Below are positions 41,630-50,903 of a stretch of 64,000 nucleotides of DNA, piece after piece (within the stretch, counting starts at the first letter, position 1; every line of letters begins with the position of its first letter). Position numbers and translations under genes: made by a program. The notes below the pieces were generated by a model. It was not told where the DNA came from, did no database searches, and saw nothing but the letters and a program-made list of their open reading frames with translations. The stretch is from CAYRHJ01 sp964424105 (GTDB lineage Bacteria; Planctomycetota; Phycisphaerae; UBA1845): contig CAYRHJ010000031.1 in the NCBI GenBank assembly GCA_964424105.1, positions 1 through 64,000 on the forward strand, in the 5' to 3' direction.

Positions 41630-44002
41630 CTATTCCTTGACCGCTGTTTGGGGCTGGGGTTCACGCTCGCCCACCGCCAACTGGGGCGTCGATTGGCCCA
41701 GCAGGTGAAGTCGGAACAGCAGCACGGCAGTATCGAGTTGCAGATCGACGTCCGGCACCTCGTTGGGGTCGGGCGCGAGGTTGAGGCGGTCTTCGTCGTC
41801 CGCGTCTTCCTCGCCGTCGGCGACGGCGTCGCCGTCAAGATCCACCATTTCGTCGGTGACCGCTGTGTCATCAGCCTTCTTGTCGAGATCATGGCTGGCT
41901 GCGTTGTCGGCAGACTTCTCGTTTTCGTCGGTGTCAGCGCCGGCATGGTCTAGCTGCTCGTCCGCCGATTCGGATGGGACGGCGGGGTCGGCTGATGGGT
42001 CGGATTCCTTTTGCTCCAATGCGTCTTTCTTTTTGCCGGCCTTTGCCAGGATTTCCCGTTCGGTCTGCATCTGGCGAACGCGATAGATTTCCTTGGGAAT
42101 AAGGTTGACCGCGACGTCCGGCTCGACACCCCACGTTTCAGCCCCCTCGTCGTGATGGAGCGATCGGCCCAGGGGCAGGTAGTAGCGGGCGGTGGTGAGC
42201 TTCAGATGGGCGATGCTGCCGCCCAATTCCATGAGCTTTTGCACGCTGAACTTGCCGTAGGTGCGTTGACCGAGAACCACGGCGCGAGCGTTGTCTTCCA
42301 GGGCGCCGGCGACGATCTCGGAAGCGCTGGCGCTGTATTCATTGACCAGTAGGATGAGCGGCAGATCTTTGTAGGGCCCGTCCACGGTGGCGGGTGGCGG
42401 TTCCCACGGTTCATCCCTCAGGCCCCGCGTGCTGACGACCTTTTCGTCGCGTGATTGAAAAAGGCGGGTGACCTCGACGGCGGTCTTCAGCAATCCGCCG
42501 GGGTTGAAGCGCAGGTCCAGAATCAGGCCCTTGGCCCCTTGGTCGATGGCCTGATCGATGGCGTTTTGCATCTGACTGACGGTGTTGTCCTGAAAGGAAT
42601 TGACGCGAACGTAGGCGATGCCCAGTTCCTTATCGACGAGAAAATCCCAGACTTGAGGGTCATTGGGGTCGCGGGTGTAGCCGCGGACGGACTGGATTTC
42701 GATGTTGTCGCGGACGAGGACCACGTCGAAGGTGCGGCCTTCGCTTTCCCGTCGAATGGTCAACGTGACTTCGGAGCGGATCGGGCCGGTGATCATTCCG
42801 ACGGCTTTGGTGAGCGAGACACCTTCCAGTGATTGTCCGTTGACGTGCGTGATCTGATCTTCGGGCAGGATGCCGGCGCGATAGGCGGGCGTGTCTTCCA
42901 GGGGGGAGACGACGTTGATGGGCTTATCGCCGCCGCCGTTGATGCTGATTCCCACGCCGACGAAATCACCGCGGGTGTGCTTGTCGAATTCGCGGAACTC
43001 GACAGGCCAAATCACGGAGGTGAACTCGTCGAGCGGATCCAGCGCGCCAGCCACGTATTCATAGACGATCAGGGATTCGGGCAGGTTGACGGTCTGCTCG
43101 TTGATGGTCAACGCCCGCCGGAAGTACTCCTGCGCATAGGCGACGGTGAATCGATCACTGTTGTTGATGCGCTTGAGCCTTTTCTGGAGGCGGAGGCGGA
43201 ACTGTTCGCGGAGGTCGTCGCCGGCCAATCCGTCGAACGTTTCGCGCATGACTTTGGAATCGCAAATCAAGAGGAGAGATTCGTAGGCGGAGCGCGTGAT
43301 GGCCATGAAATCCGCCCGCTCGACGTAGAAGCGCTCGATGCGATCGAGGGCGTCGGAGGCGTTTCGGGGGACGATGTCTTCGAGCCGTTCGGCCCAACCG
43401 CCGTCTTTTTCATACATGGCGTCGAGCCGGGCGTAGGTAAGGCAGTCTTTCTTGGCCTTTGTTAAATCGTCGCGGTCGGGGTACAGGTCGGACAGGTTGT
43501 AATAAACTTCGTACGCCCGTCGCCATTCCGTATTGTCGCGATATTGCTGAGCCAGATCGACGGCGGCGTTGGTGAGCTGCTTCATCCATTCGGATTGAAG
43601 CATGGCGTCGGTGTCGACGGCGTTATCGCGTGCCCGATTGGCTTCGATGAGCGCTTCGCGAATTTCGTTCTTTTCGATGTGTCCCGTGGCGCGCTGGACG
43701 TAGCGTTCGAATTCGGTGGTTTGTCGTTCCTGGTGCTCGGTAATGGCTCGGCGGTAGTCGTCCAGCCAGCGGGCGACGCGCTCGTCCTTGGGGTTTACGG
43801 GTTCGGGGGGAATGATCGTGTCGATGGAATTTTCAGAGCGGACACGCTCCAAAAGAGCGATGTTGCTGGACCACAGTTCCTGGCGATCGCGCTTGGAGAG
43901 AGCGGCGAACGAATCGCCGGCGATAACAGGCAACGAGACCAGGCTGGCCAGCGCGAGGGCGAACCCGATCCACGCACATCGATCACGACGAAAGATTGGC
44001 AT
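41630..44002 (-). CDS. ctpA: S41 family C-terminal processing peptidase
   Basis: 790 residues with an N-terminal signal peptide (ending about GDS, residue 31). A helical TPR-like region occupies about 80-300. A PDZ domain follows at about 350-425 (ISINGGGDKPINVVSPLEDT). The peptidase domain (about 440-690) has the catalytic serine in NEYSASASEIVAGALED and the general-base lysine in GQRTYGKFSVQ. The C-terminal 100 residues are very acidic (DGEEDADDEDR). Ctp proteases trim or degrade periplasmic proteins from their C-termini. The long N-terminal part is unusual compared with the 400-500 residue typical members. Confidence 0.85.
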   Translation of the reverse strand: MPIFRRDRCAWIGFALALASLVSLPVIAGDSFAALSKRDRQELWSSNIALLERVRSENSIDTIIPPEPVNPKDERVARWLDDYRRAITEHQERQTTEFERYVQRATGHIEKNEIREALIEANRARDNAVDTDAMLQSEWMKQLTNAAVDLAQQYRDNTEWRRAYEVYYNLSDLYPDRDDLTKAKKDCLTYARLDAMYEKDGGWAERLEDIVPRNASDALDRIERFYVERADFMAITRSAYESLLLICDSKVMRETFDGLAGDDLREQFRLRLQKRLKRINNSDRFTVAYAQEYFRRALTINEQTVNLPESLIVYEYVAGALDPLDEFTSVIWPVEFREFDKHTRGDFVGVGISINGGGDKPINVVSPLEDTPAYRAGILPEDQITHVNGQSLEGVSLTKAVGMITGPIRSEVTLTIRRESEGRTFDVVLVRDNIEIQSVRGYTRDPNDPQVWDFLVDKELGIAYVRVNSFQDNTVSQMQNAIDQAIDQGAKGLILDLRFNPGGLLKTAVEVTRLFQSRDEKVVSTRGLRDEPWEPPPATVDGPYKDLPLILLVNEYSASASEIVAGALEDNARAVVLGQRTYGKFSVQKLMELGGSIAHLKLTTARYYLPLGRSLHHDEGAETWGVEPDVAVNLIPKEIYRVRQMQTEREILAKAGKKKDALEQKESDPSADPAVPSESADEQLDHAGADTDENEKSADNAASHDLDKKADDTAVTDEMVDLDGDAVADGEEDADDEDRLNLAPDPNEVPDVDLQLDTAVLLFRLHLLGQSTPQLAVGEREPQPQTAVKE

Positions 44003-44708
44003 ATGTCAAATCCTCAAAAAATGGGGATTGACGCACGTCGAAGCGACTTGTTGCCAAGTCGACGGCGGAGGCTCAATCCCCCTGCGGGTTCGCGTTTGAA
44101 TCCAATGCTCCGGTCATTATAGGATACGATCCTACCTCGGTCCAACGAATCACATAGTCTTACAAACACGCCCGCCAAGCCGGTTTCCGATGCCGCGGCA
44201 CAGGTCTGGATTCGTCCGATACCTGTCCGATATTTTAGCGGGATTCACCTCACTCAAGAAGACACAGTGAAAAAACCTGGAACGCGGCGACGCATAGCCC
44301 ATGAACGTGCCTGTGACATCGTCGAAATCTATCAAACCCGTTGCGTAAATCAATTTATTGGTGAAATAACGGCGGCGAGTAATCGGACGCCATCGACGGG
44401 CGTTTGCTATCAGGTGTCAGGGTGTCGGGCGTGGCGAGGCGGGCGACCAAGGACGGGCTATTTTCGATGGCCCCGCCGAGCCTGCAACGTCTCGACGACG
44501 GCGTACGGGGCCTACCACGGGCAACGTCTCGACGACGGCGTACGCCCGTTGTGGTGCCGCCGACGTCGTCACGCACCCTATTCCATTGCGAGCCGGGCGA
44601 ATTGAATTGCAGAGGCAGCGCACATCACGTATGTTCACAGGGTTCTACCGACCGCGGCGAGGTGGAATCCGCCCGGCGTCGCGAAACCTGAATGCATCGG
44701 AGCAATGC
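44003..44708. other. Intergenic between divergent ctpA and uvrA
   Basis: About 700 bases with no gene. A direct repeat GCAACGTCTCGACGACGGCG-TACG lies at 44484-44507 and 44521-44544 in a GC-rich stretch. An open frame upstream of ATG 44709 extends from 44586 but is Arg-rich and unlike UvrA. Confidence 0.5.
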
Positions 44709-47585
44709 ATGTCGACATCCGGCGTTATTAGGGTCATTGGGGCCAGACAACACAACCTGAAAAACGTCAGCGTGACGATCCCGCGTGGGGCTATGACGGT
44801 AATCACGGGGTTGAGCGGATCGGGCAAAAGCTCGTTGGCGTTTGACACGGTGTACGCGGAGGGCGAGCGGCGGTACGTGGAGTCGCTGAGCGCCTACGCG
44901 CGACAGTTTCTGGAGCAGATGCCCAAACCGGACGTCGATCGAATCGAAGGGCTGAGTCCTACGATTGCCGTCGAGCAGCGGGCGGCGTCCACCAACCCGC
45001 GATCGACGGTGGCCACCACCACGGAAATCTACGATTATTTGCGGGTCCTGTTTTCGCGAGTGGGCAAACCGTATTGCTGGGTCTGCCACGAACTGGTCAG
45101 CCGGCAGACCATCGCGGAGATGGTGGACGCGGTGTTGGCACAGGCGGGCGGGTCGCGGGTGCTGGTGTTGTCTCCGCGAACGGTGGGGAAAAAGGGGGAT
45201 TTGCACGATCTGCTGGACGAGGTGTCTGGATCGGGATACGTGCGAGTGCGAATCGGGGGCGAGGTTTTCGCCATCGAAGATTTGCACGATTCGGATGTCG
45301 CAAGCGCCGGACCGGTCGAGATCGTCGTCGATCGAATCGTGCTGAAGCGGGGGGTCGGCGGTCGGCTGGCGGACAGCCTGGAATTGGCGCTGCGTTTGAG
45401 CGGGGGTCGGGCGGCGGTTTCGATTTCGAATGAAGCCGGTGTAGTTCAAGACCAGGCGTTCAGCGAAACTTTTTCCTGCGCGAAACATCCCGAGGTGAAC
45501 ATACCGGAGTTATCACCGCGCATGTTCAGCTTTAATTCACCCTACGGGGCGTGTTCCGCGTGCAGCGGGCTGGGCACGGTTCTCGAATTCGACGCGGATC
45601 TGATCGTTCCCAATCGGGACCTGTCGCTTGTCAACGGGGCCATCGCGGCTTGGCGGCAGGGTGGGCAACGGATGAACACCGTCTATGCCAAGTTGATCGA
45701 GGAGTTTTGCCGGCGATTCGACGTGCCGCCGGAGATTCCCTATCGCAATCTGTCGGCACCATTGAACCAGATCCTGCTGCAGGGAACGTCGCGAAAAGAG
45801 GCGAAAGCGTACGGGCATGCGTTTGAGGGAGTCATTCCCAGCCTGAAAAAACGCTGGGAGAGCACGGATTCGGAATCCGTGAAGCACCGGTTGCACCAGT
45901 TTCAAAGTGAAGCACCCTGCCGGGCATGTCAGGGGGCACGATTGAGGCCGGAGTCGTTGGCGGTACACATCGGGGGACGATCCATCAGTGATGTGTGCGT
46001 GATGGACGTCGCGACGGCGCGGAAGTTTTTTGACGAATTGAGTTTCACGGGTCAGGACCGGATCATCGCCGAGCAGCCGCTGCGCGAGATACGCAATCGA
46101 TTGGCCTTTCTGGAAGACGTGGGGGTCGAGTATCTGTCGTTGTCCAGGTCCAGCGGATCGCTTTCGGGCGGGGAGGTGCAACGCATTCGCCTGGCGACGC
46201 AGATCGGCAGTGACTTGACGGGCATGTGTTACGTATTGGATGAGCCGACCATAGGCCTGCATCAGCGGGATACGGCACGGTTGGTGACGGCGCTGCGTCG
46301 ATTGGCGAGGATCGGCAACGCGGTCCTGGTGGTGGAACATGACGAAGAAGTGATTGAAGCCGCGGACCACATCATCGACGTCGGTCCAGGGGCTGGTGCG
46401 CACGGGGGCGAGATACTGCATGAAGGGTCGCTGGAGGCGTTGAAGAAAAACGAGCGATCGGTCACGGCGCAATATCTGACCGGTCGGCAGACCATCCCCT
46501 TGCCGACGGATCGCCGGCCTGTGGTGGCGTCGCACGCCATCGAGATTCGCGGAGCATCGGCCAACAATCTGCAGGATTTGACGGTGCGTTTTCCGCTGAG
46601 TTGCCTGGTGTGCGTGACGGGTGTGTCGGGCAGCGGTAAGAGCACGCTGGTGGGTCAGACGTTGTTGCCGATCCTGCGTCGGCGGATCGACGGATCGGGG
46701 CCCAGGCCTGGGAAGTATGATCAGATCGTGGGCGGTTCCCGGGTGGATCGGGTCATCGAGATCGATCAAGCGCCGATCGGGCGCACGCCGCGGAGCAATC
46801 CAGCCACGTACGTTGGTGTGTTCGATCTGATTCGGCGGTTGTTCGCCCGGACGCGCGAGGCGAAGATCCGCGGGTATGGCCCCGGCCGGTTCAGTTTCAA
46901 CGTCAAGGGCGGGCGCTGCGAGGAATGCCAAGGACAGGGCACTCGCCGAATCGAGATGCACTTTCTGCCGGACGTATTCGTCGAATGCGGGTCGTGTCGC
47001 GGGACGCGGTACAATCGCGAGACGCTGGAGGTGCGTTATCGGGGAAAGAGCATCGCCGACGTTCTGGACATGCGCGTCGAGGAGGCGGCGTTGTTCTTTC
47101 AGAATTTTTCGAAGATTCGAAGTCTGTTGCGGGCGCTGATCGACGTGGGCATGGGCTACGTGAGCCTGGGGCAGTCCTCGGTAACGTTGTCGGGCGGGGA
47201 GGCCCAACGCGTCAAACTGGCTGCGGAACTGGGCAAGCCCACGAATGGACATACGTTGTACGTGCTGGACGAGCCGACCACGGGATTACACTTCGCGGAT
47301 ATCCATAAATTGGTGCACGTGTTGAATCGTCTGGTGAATCTGGGGCATACCATCGTGGTCATCGAACACAATTTGGATGTCATCAAGATGGCCGACTGGG
47401 TGATCGACCTGGGCCCGGAAGGGGGCGCGGGAGGGGGAAGAATCGTGGCCGAAGGAAGACCCGAGGACATCGCAGGTCATCGTGGCAGCCACACGGGTCG
47501 ATACTTGCAGGCCAAACTGGGATTGAAGCGGTCTACGGCTGTGAAGTCGTCGCGGGGTCGGAAGCGCGTTGTAAAAAGCGCGTGA
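44709..47585 (+). CDS. uvrA: Excinuclease ABC subunit A
   Basis: 958 residues from ATG 44709. The first Walker A loop is GLSGSGKSSLAFDTVYAEGE. A first zinc module includes GKPYCWVCHE and GACSACSGLG; the second is GRCEECQGQGTRRIEMHF with VECGSCRGTRYN. Signatures LSGGEVQRIRLATQIGSDLT and LSGGEAQRVKLAAELG and Walker B segments (VLDEPTIGLHQ, VLDEPTTGLHF) are all intact. It recognises DNA damage and loads UvrB in nucleotide excision repair. The 3' end overlaps the convergent thioredoxin-like gene by 53 bp. Confidence 0.95.
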   Translation: MSTSGVIRVIGARQHNLKNVSVTIPRGAMTVITGLSGSGKSSLAFDTVYAEGERRYVESLSAYARQFLEQMPKPDVDRIEGLSPTIAVEQRAASTNPRSTVATTTEIYDYLRVLFSRVGKPYCWVCHELVSRQTIAEMVDAVLAQAGGSRVLVLSPRTVGKKGDLHDLLDEVSGSGYVRVRIGGEVFAIEDLHDSDVASAGPVEIVVDRIVLKRGVGGRLADSLELALRLSGGRAAVSISNEAGVVQDQAFSETFSCAKHPEVNIPELSPRMFSFNSPYGACSACSGLGTVLEFDADLIVPNRDLSLVNGAIAAWRQGGQRMNTVYAKLIEEFCRRFDVPPEIPYRNLSAPLNQILLQGTSRKEAKAYGHAFEGVIPSLKKRWESTDSESVKHRLHQFQSEAPCRACQGARLRPESLAVHIGGRSISDVCVMDVATARKFFDELSFTGQDRIIAEQPLREIRNRLAFLEDVGVEYLSLSRSSGSLSGGEVQRIRLATQIGSDLTGMCYVLDEPTIGLHQRDTARLVTALRRLARIGNAVLVVEHDEEVIEAADHIIDVGPGAGAHGGEILHEGSLEALKKNERSVTAQYLTGRQTIPLPTDRRPVVASHAIEIRGASANNLQDLTVRFPLSCLVCVTGVSGSGKSTLVGQTLLPILRRRIDGSGPRPGKYDQIVGGSRVDRVIEIDQAPIGRTPRSNPATYVGVFDLIRRLFARTREAKIRGYGPGRFSFNVKGGRCEECQGQGTRRIEMHFLPDVFVECGSCRGTRYNRETLEVRYRGKSIADVLDMRVEEAALFFQNFSKIRSLLRALIDVGMGYVSLGQSSVTLSGGEAQRVKLAAELGKPTNGHTLYVLDEPTTGLHFADIHKLVHVLNRLVNLGHTIVVIEHNLDVIKMADWVIDLGPEGGAGGGRIVAEGRPEDIAGHRGSHTGRYLQAKLGLKRSTAVKSSRGRKRVVKSA

Positions 47586-47979
47586 AGTCCCTGACGGAAT
47601 GATAGCCGACGGTCCGGGCGATCACGTCGCCTTGTGGTGCGAGCAAGACATAAGCGGGAATTCCGTCGATACCGAATCGATCAGCCAATGTTGGGGAGGA
47701 GGCCAAATCGACCCGCACGGGCACCAGGGTTTGAAGCACGGCTTCGACGGGCGGGGCGTTGAGAACTTCGGTTCGCATGAGTCGGCAGTATGAACAGCCC
47801 GCGCCGCTAAATTCAAGAAGCACCGGCTTGCCTGACGATGTCGATTGTTCGACGGCTGTAGCCAGATCGGTGTACCAGGGGATGCTGGTCTGGGCTGATC
47901 CGCGAAGCGAAAAATGGACCAATCCCGCGCCGGCGACGAGGGCAATCAAGACGCGATTGGTTGGACATTTCGGGCACAT
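47533..47979 (-). CDS. Thioredoxin-like thiol-disulfide protein
   Basis: 148 residues with a short signal or anchor at the N-terminus (VLIALVAGAGLVHFSLRG). The active-site motif GAGCSYCRLM (CxxC near residue 62) sits after PVLLEFSG. The cis-Pro segment GIDGIPAYVLLAPQGD follows. It is close to the DUF255/thioredoxin-family periplasmic thiol proteins that reduce or repair disulfides, here perhaps for cytochrome maturation. Its C-terminal codons lie within the uvrA gene. Confidence 0.72.
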   Translation of the reverse strand: MCPKCPTNRVLIALVAGAGLVHFSLRGSAQTSIPWYTDLATAVEQSTSSGKPVLLEFSGAGCSYCRLMRTEVLNAPPVEAVLQTLVPVRVDLASSPTLADRFGIDGIPAYVLLAPQGDVIARTVGYHSVRDFTRFLQRASDPATTSQP

Positions 47980-48656
47980 GTTTTTCGATTGGTCACGTGC
48001 GAAGGTCGGGCAGCCCCTGGTTGTCGGGTGGCCCCGGATCCATCATGCTATCGCGGATACGATAGACCATCTACACATTATAACCTGACCCAGCCACCAG
48101 GTATTCCAAACGCCGTGTATTCTTGAATTAATGTCGCGTGTCGGTCGCGTGCAGGGTCACTGCCCTATTGTAGGCAAGTCCGAGTATTGAAAGGTATTGA
48201 CCCGGACGCGATAAAGGTTGACACGTTCGCGCCGTCCACTAATAATCGGTGCAAGGCGTCTCCCGGAATTCGACTCACTGCGCATCATAGGCCAATCGGC
48301 TGGGGGATTTGCACCAACCGCGACGATCGATTCAAATAGGTCGTCCGGGTTGATCCATTGAAAATTTCATTGACGGCGGAGCAAGTTGCCCGCCTTTCCT
48401 TGTGGGGAACTTTGTGATTAAATTCACAAAGTTTCATTGAAATACCATAGATACATTCGCAGTGAAGGGTTGAGGTAGAAATTAGAGGGTTATAGGTTAT
48501 CGGCCTGGGCGGTTCCCTGCCGGGGATGAGCGGCGGCGGGGATGAGCGGCGGACCCCGTCGAAATCGCCCAATTTCAGCGTTGGCCGACGTGTGGAGTTT
48601 GCGACGGTTCGAGGGGTGCAAACCGCGTATCATCGGGAGTGGGCGGCGAACAAGTC
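47980..48656. other. Intergenic region upstream of the bc-complex operon
   Basis: About 680 bases without a recognised gene. It contains the AT-rich inverted repeat at 48408-48433. The stretch 48430-48500 is AT-rich (promoter-like, with TTATAGG near 48490), suggesting the promoter of the respiratory operon, but no confident -35/-10 pair can be chosen. Confidence 0.4.
48408..48433. promoter_or_regulatory. Perfect AT-rich inverted repeat, possible operator
   Basis: AACTTTGTGA-TTAAAT-TCACAAAGTT: two 10-bp arms with no mismatch and a 6-base centre, in an AT-rich gap before the respiratory operon. It fits a dimeric repressor or activator site; no T-run follows, so a terminator is unlikely. Confidence 0.35.
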
Positions 48657-49730
48657 ATGAATACCCAACCACCGGACCATGTCGACGATCGCGGCATTGA
48701 TGCGGGCAAGGTTCGCCCCAGCGACGGCGAACCTCCGCCGGTCACTGATTTGAAGCCGGTTTCATTGATGGGACGATTGTTCGGCGTTCCGTTGTTGATC
48801 ATATCGATCATCATCGGCTGTGCCGTTTTGGTCGTTGTCCTGTTTGGAACCGTCGCGACCGACAAGGAGAGGCCGATCTCGGAATTGCTGTTGGTTCTCG
48901 AGACCGCATCCGGGGAGCGGACGGTGGGGATCCTGTTGCCACGTGAAAAAGAACTATGGCAGGTCGCACGAGAATTGGCCTTGCGATTGGAGCAAAAGGA
49001 GAAGGAGCTGACGGCCGAGGAGTTGGACGAGGTGGTGCGTCGACTCGCGGTGCTGCTCGACCGCTTTTCATCCCGGTCCCAAGATTTGACGGACATGGGT
49101 TTGAAGCAGATGGATTTCGTCATACAGGCGTTGGGCCAAACCGGAACGCCGGAGGCTGTCGCACCGTTGATGGAACGATTGACTGATTCGCGGGTTGAGA
49201 CGCGACGACTCGTCTTGCAGGCGTTGGCGCAGATTGGCCCGTCGCCGGCCACGCGGGAACATCTGGACAGGATCGCCGTTTCGTTGGATGATTCGGATTC
49301 GACGGTACGAATGATCGCGTGCGCGGTGATTTCGACGCTCGCGACCGCCGGCGATACCGGGGCGATCGATTCGTTGGCCCGTGCATTTGCTGACGAGGAC
49401 CGTGACGTTCAGTGGAACGCGACGTTGGCGTTGGCCCGATTGGGAAGCTCGAAAGGGAATCGGCTGCTGGTCGATATGTTGACGCGGTCGTATTGGGAGA
49501 ATGACGTTCAAGTCCGCGTGACGACGGTGGGATCGAGTTCGCAGGCATACCCGATGCCACCGCAGGCGGTCGATCGATATTTGGTGGCGGCGGTCGAAGC
49601 CGGGCAGAACCTGGCGGATGACAACATCAAGAATTGCATACGGTCGTTGGAAAGTGACCGCTCGACGATCGTCAGAAATGCAGCGAAACTTGCGGCGAAG
49701 TCGAGCGAGCCGACCGAGGTTGAAAGGTAA
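48657..49730 (+). CDS. Membrane-anchored HEAT-repeat protein
   Basis: 357 residues from ATG 48657. One helix (PLLIISIIIGCAVLVVVLF, about 43-62) anchors it. About 200 residues of HEAT-like repeats follow (DFVIQALGQTGTPEAVAPLM, RLVLQALAQIGP, DVQWNATLALARLGS). It lies five bases before the ferredoxin-Rieske gene and is likely a structural or assembly partner of that complex. Similar HEAT proteins flank bc complexes in planctomycetes, but a defined function is not known. Confidence 0.7.
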   Translation: MNTQPPDHVDDRGIDAGKVRPSDGEPPPVTDLKPVSLMGRLFGVPLLIISIIIGCAVLVVVLFGTVATDKERPISELLLVLETASGERTVGILLPREKELWQVARELALRLEQKEKELTAEELDEVVRRLAVLLDRFSSRSQDLTDMGLKQMDFVIQALGQTGTPEAVAPLMERLTDSRVETRRLVLQALAQIGPSPATREHLDRIAVSLDDSDSTVRMIACAVISTLATAGDTGAIDSLARAFADEDRDVQWNATLALARLGSSKGNRLLVDMLTRSYWENDVQVRVTTVGSSSQAYPMPPQAVDRYLVAAVEAGQNLADDNIKNCIRSLESDRSTIVRNAAKLAAKSSEPTEVER

Positions 49731-49735
49731 CGTCG

Positions 49736-50863
49736 ATGGCCATGAAAGAACGGGTTACAAAGGTGTGGATTGAGCCGGGTTGCATTGTCTGCGACGCGTG
49801 TGAAACATCGGCGCCGACCGTTTTCGAGGTGACCGATGACACCTGCATCATTCGCCCGGCGGCGTTGGATGCGAGTTTTACGAAGCCCTTGACGGATGAG
49901 ATCAAGGAAGCCGCCGAGGAGTGTCCCGTCGATGTGATCAAGTTTGAAACCGTTGCGGAGGAAGTAGCTGACGCATCGCCGACGGAAGAAATGCCAGCGG
50001 CAGCGGAGCCGGTGGCAGCCGCAGCGTCGGCAGCGCCGGCGGTCGCTGCAACAGCACCGGCAGCAGCAAAACCCGCCGCCGCGAAGCCCTCGCACGCAAA
50101 GGCGGCGGCTGCGGCGCCGGAACCGTCCAAAGCCAAGCCGGAAAAGGCCCCTGAAAAAGCGCCGACGGTGTCCATGGCGGGAGAACCGGATCCTGCCATC
50201 CAAGCCCTGCTGCGGGCGGCCACGGCCCGCGGAGGCATGGCGATGATCGGCAAATCCGACGAAGGGGCGACGCAGGCCATGAAGGAGCTGGAAAACGCGT
50301 CCCCCGCGGATATGCCTCCGGACGCGCGTCAGGCCAAGGTTTTCGCGGCGGCCAAGGATGAAAAAGGCGGGGTGACTCGTCGCGGCGTGCTTGCCGGGTC
50401 AGCCGCGGGCGTGGGTTGGCTGGCCTTCGGTGGCGCGTCGGCTGTTTCGGGTATCGCGTTCCAACGATTCATGATGCCCAACGTGTTGGAAGAGCCTGAC
50501 CCGCGGGTGCGGACGGACAAGGTCGAGGTGTTCGGGTCGATGGTTCCGGGTGAGGTGAATGAAGATTATAAACCGCAGGGATTCTGGATCATTCGGATGG
50601 AGGACCGTATCGCGGTCTTGAACATTATTTGTACGCATTTAGGTTGTATACCGAATTGGCTTCCGAATGATCGCAAGTTCAAATGCCCCTGTCACGGGAG
50701 CGGATTTCGACCGTCGGGTATTAATTTCGAAGGTCCCGCGCCTCGCCCGCTGGAGCGGTTTCGAGTAACCAAGACGGACGGGATCATGATCGTGGATCGC
50801 AGCAAGAAGTATCAATACGAAAAGGGCGAATGGGAGAACCCGGAGTCGTATATCGAGGTCTGA
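49736..50863 (+). CDS. Ferredoxin-Rieske fusion protein of a bc-type complex
   Basis: 375 residues. Residues 1-70 are a single-cluster ferredoxin: PGCIVCDACETSAP with Cys 16, 19, 22 and Cys 63 (ECPVDVI). A roughly 120-residue Ala/Pro/Lys-rich linker follows. A twin-arginine signal-like segment (VTRRGVLAGSAAGVGWLAF) and one helix precede the Rieske domain with CTHLGC (about 300) and CPCHGSG (about 318), which ligate the 2Fe-2S cluster. The Rieske half carries electrons from quinol. The ferredoxin half would be on the cytoplasmic side if the helix is a simple anchor. Gene order continues with the two cytochrome b halves. ATG 49742 is an alternative start. Confidence 0.85.
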   Translation: MAMKERVTKVWIEPGCIVCDACETSAPTVFEVTDDTCIIRPAALDASFTKPLTDEIKEAAEECPVDVIKFETVAEEVADASPTEEMPAAAEPVAAAASAAPAVAATAPAAAKPAAAKPSHAKAAAAAPEPSKAKPEKAPEKAPTVSMAGEPDPAIQALLRAATARGGMAMIGKSDEGATQAMKELENASPADMPPDARQAKVFAAAKDEKGGVTRRGVLAGSAAGVGWLAFGGASAVSGIAFQRFMMPNVLEEPDPRVRTDKVEVFGSMVPGEVNEDYKPQGFWIIRMEDRIAVLNIICTHLGCIPNWLPNDRKFKCPCHGSGFRPSGINFEGPAPRPLERFRVTKTDGIMIVDRSKKYQYEKGEWENPESYIEV

Positions 50864-50903
50864 TCGAACGTTTGCATGCGAATTTGAGAAACGGTTTTGA
50901 GGC

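Noticed and set aside
44590..44700. LexA-type SOS box before uvrA
   Set aside because: GTTC-N5-GTTC is present, but the known pattern needs seven bases between the halves, and no CTG-N10-CAG site was found.
45537..47252. Long minus-strand frame opposite uvrA
   Set aside because: Antisense shadow of uvrA; composition is Arg/Pro/His-rich and it has no domain.
48285..48572. 95-codon minus-strand frame before the HEAT gene
   Set aside because: Contains the AT-rich regulatory region and has no family resemblance.
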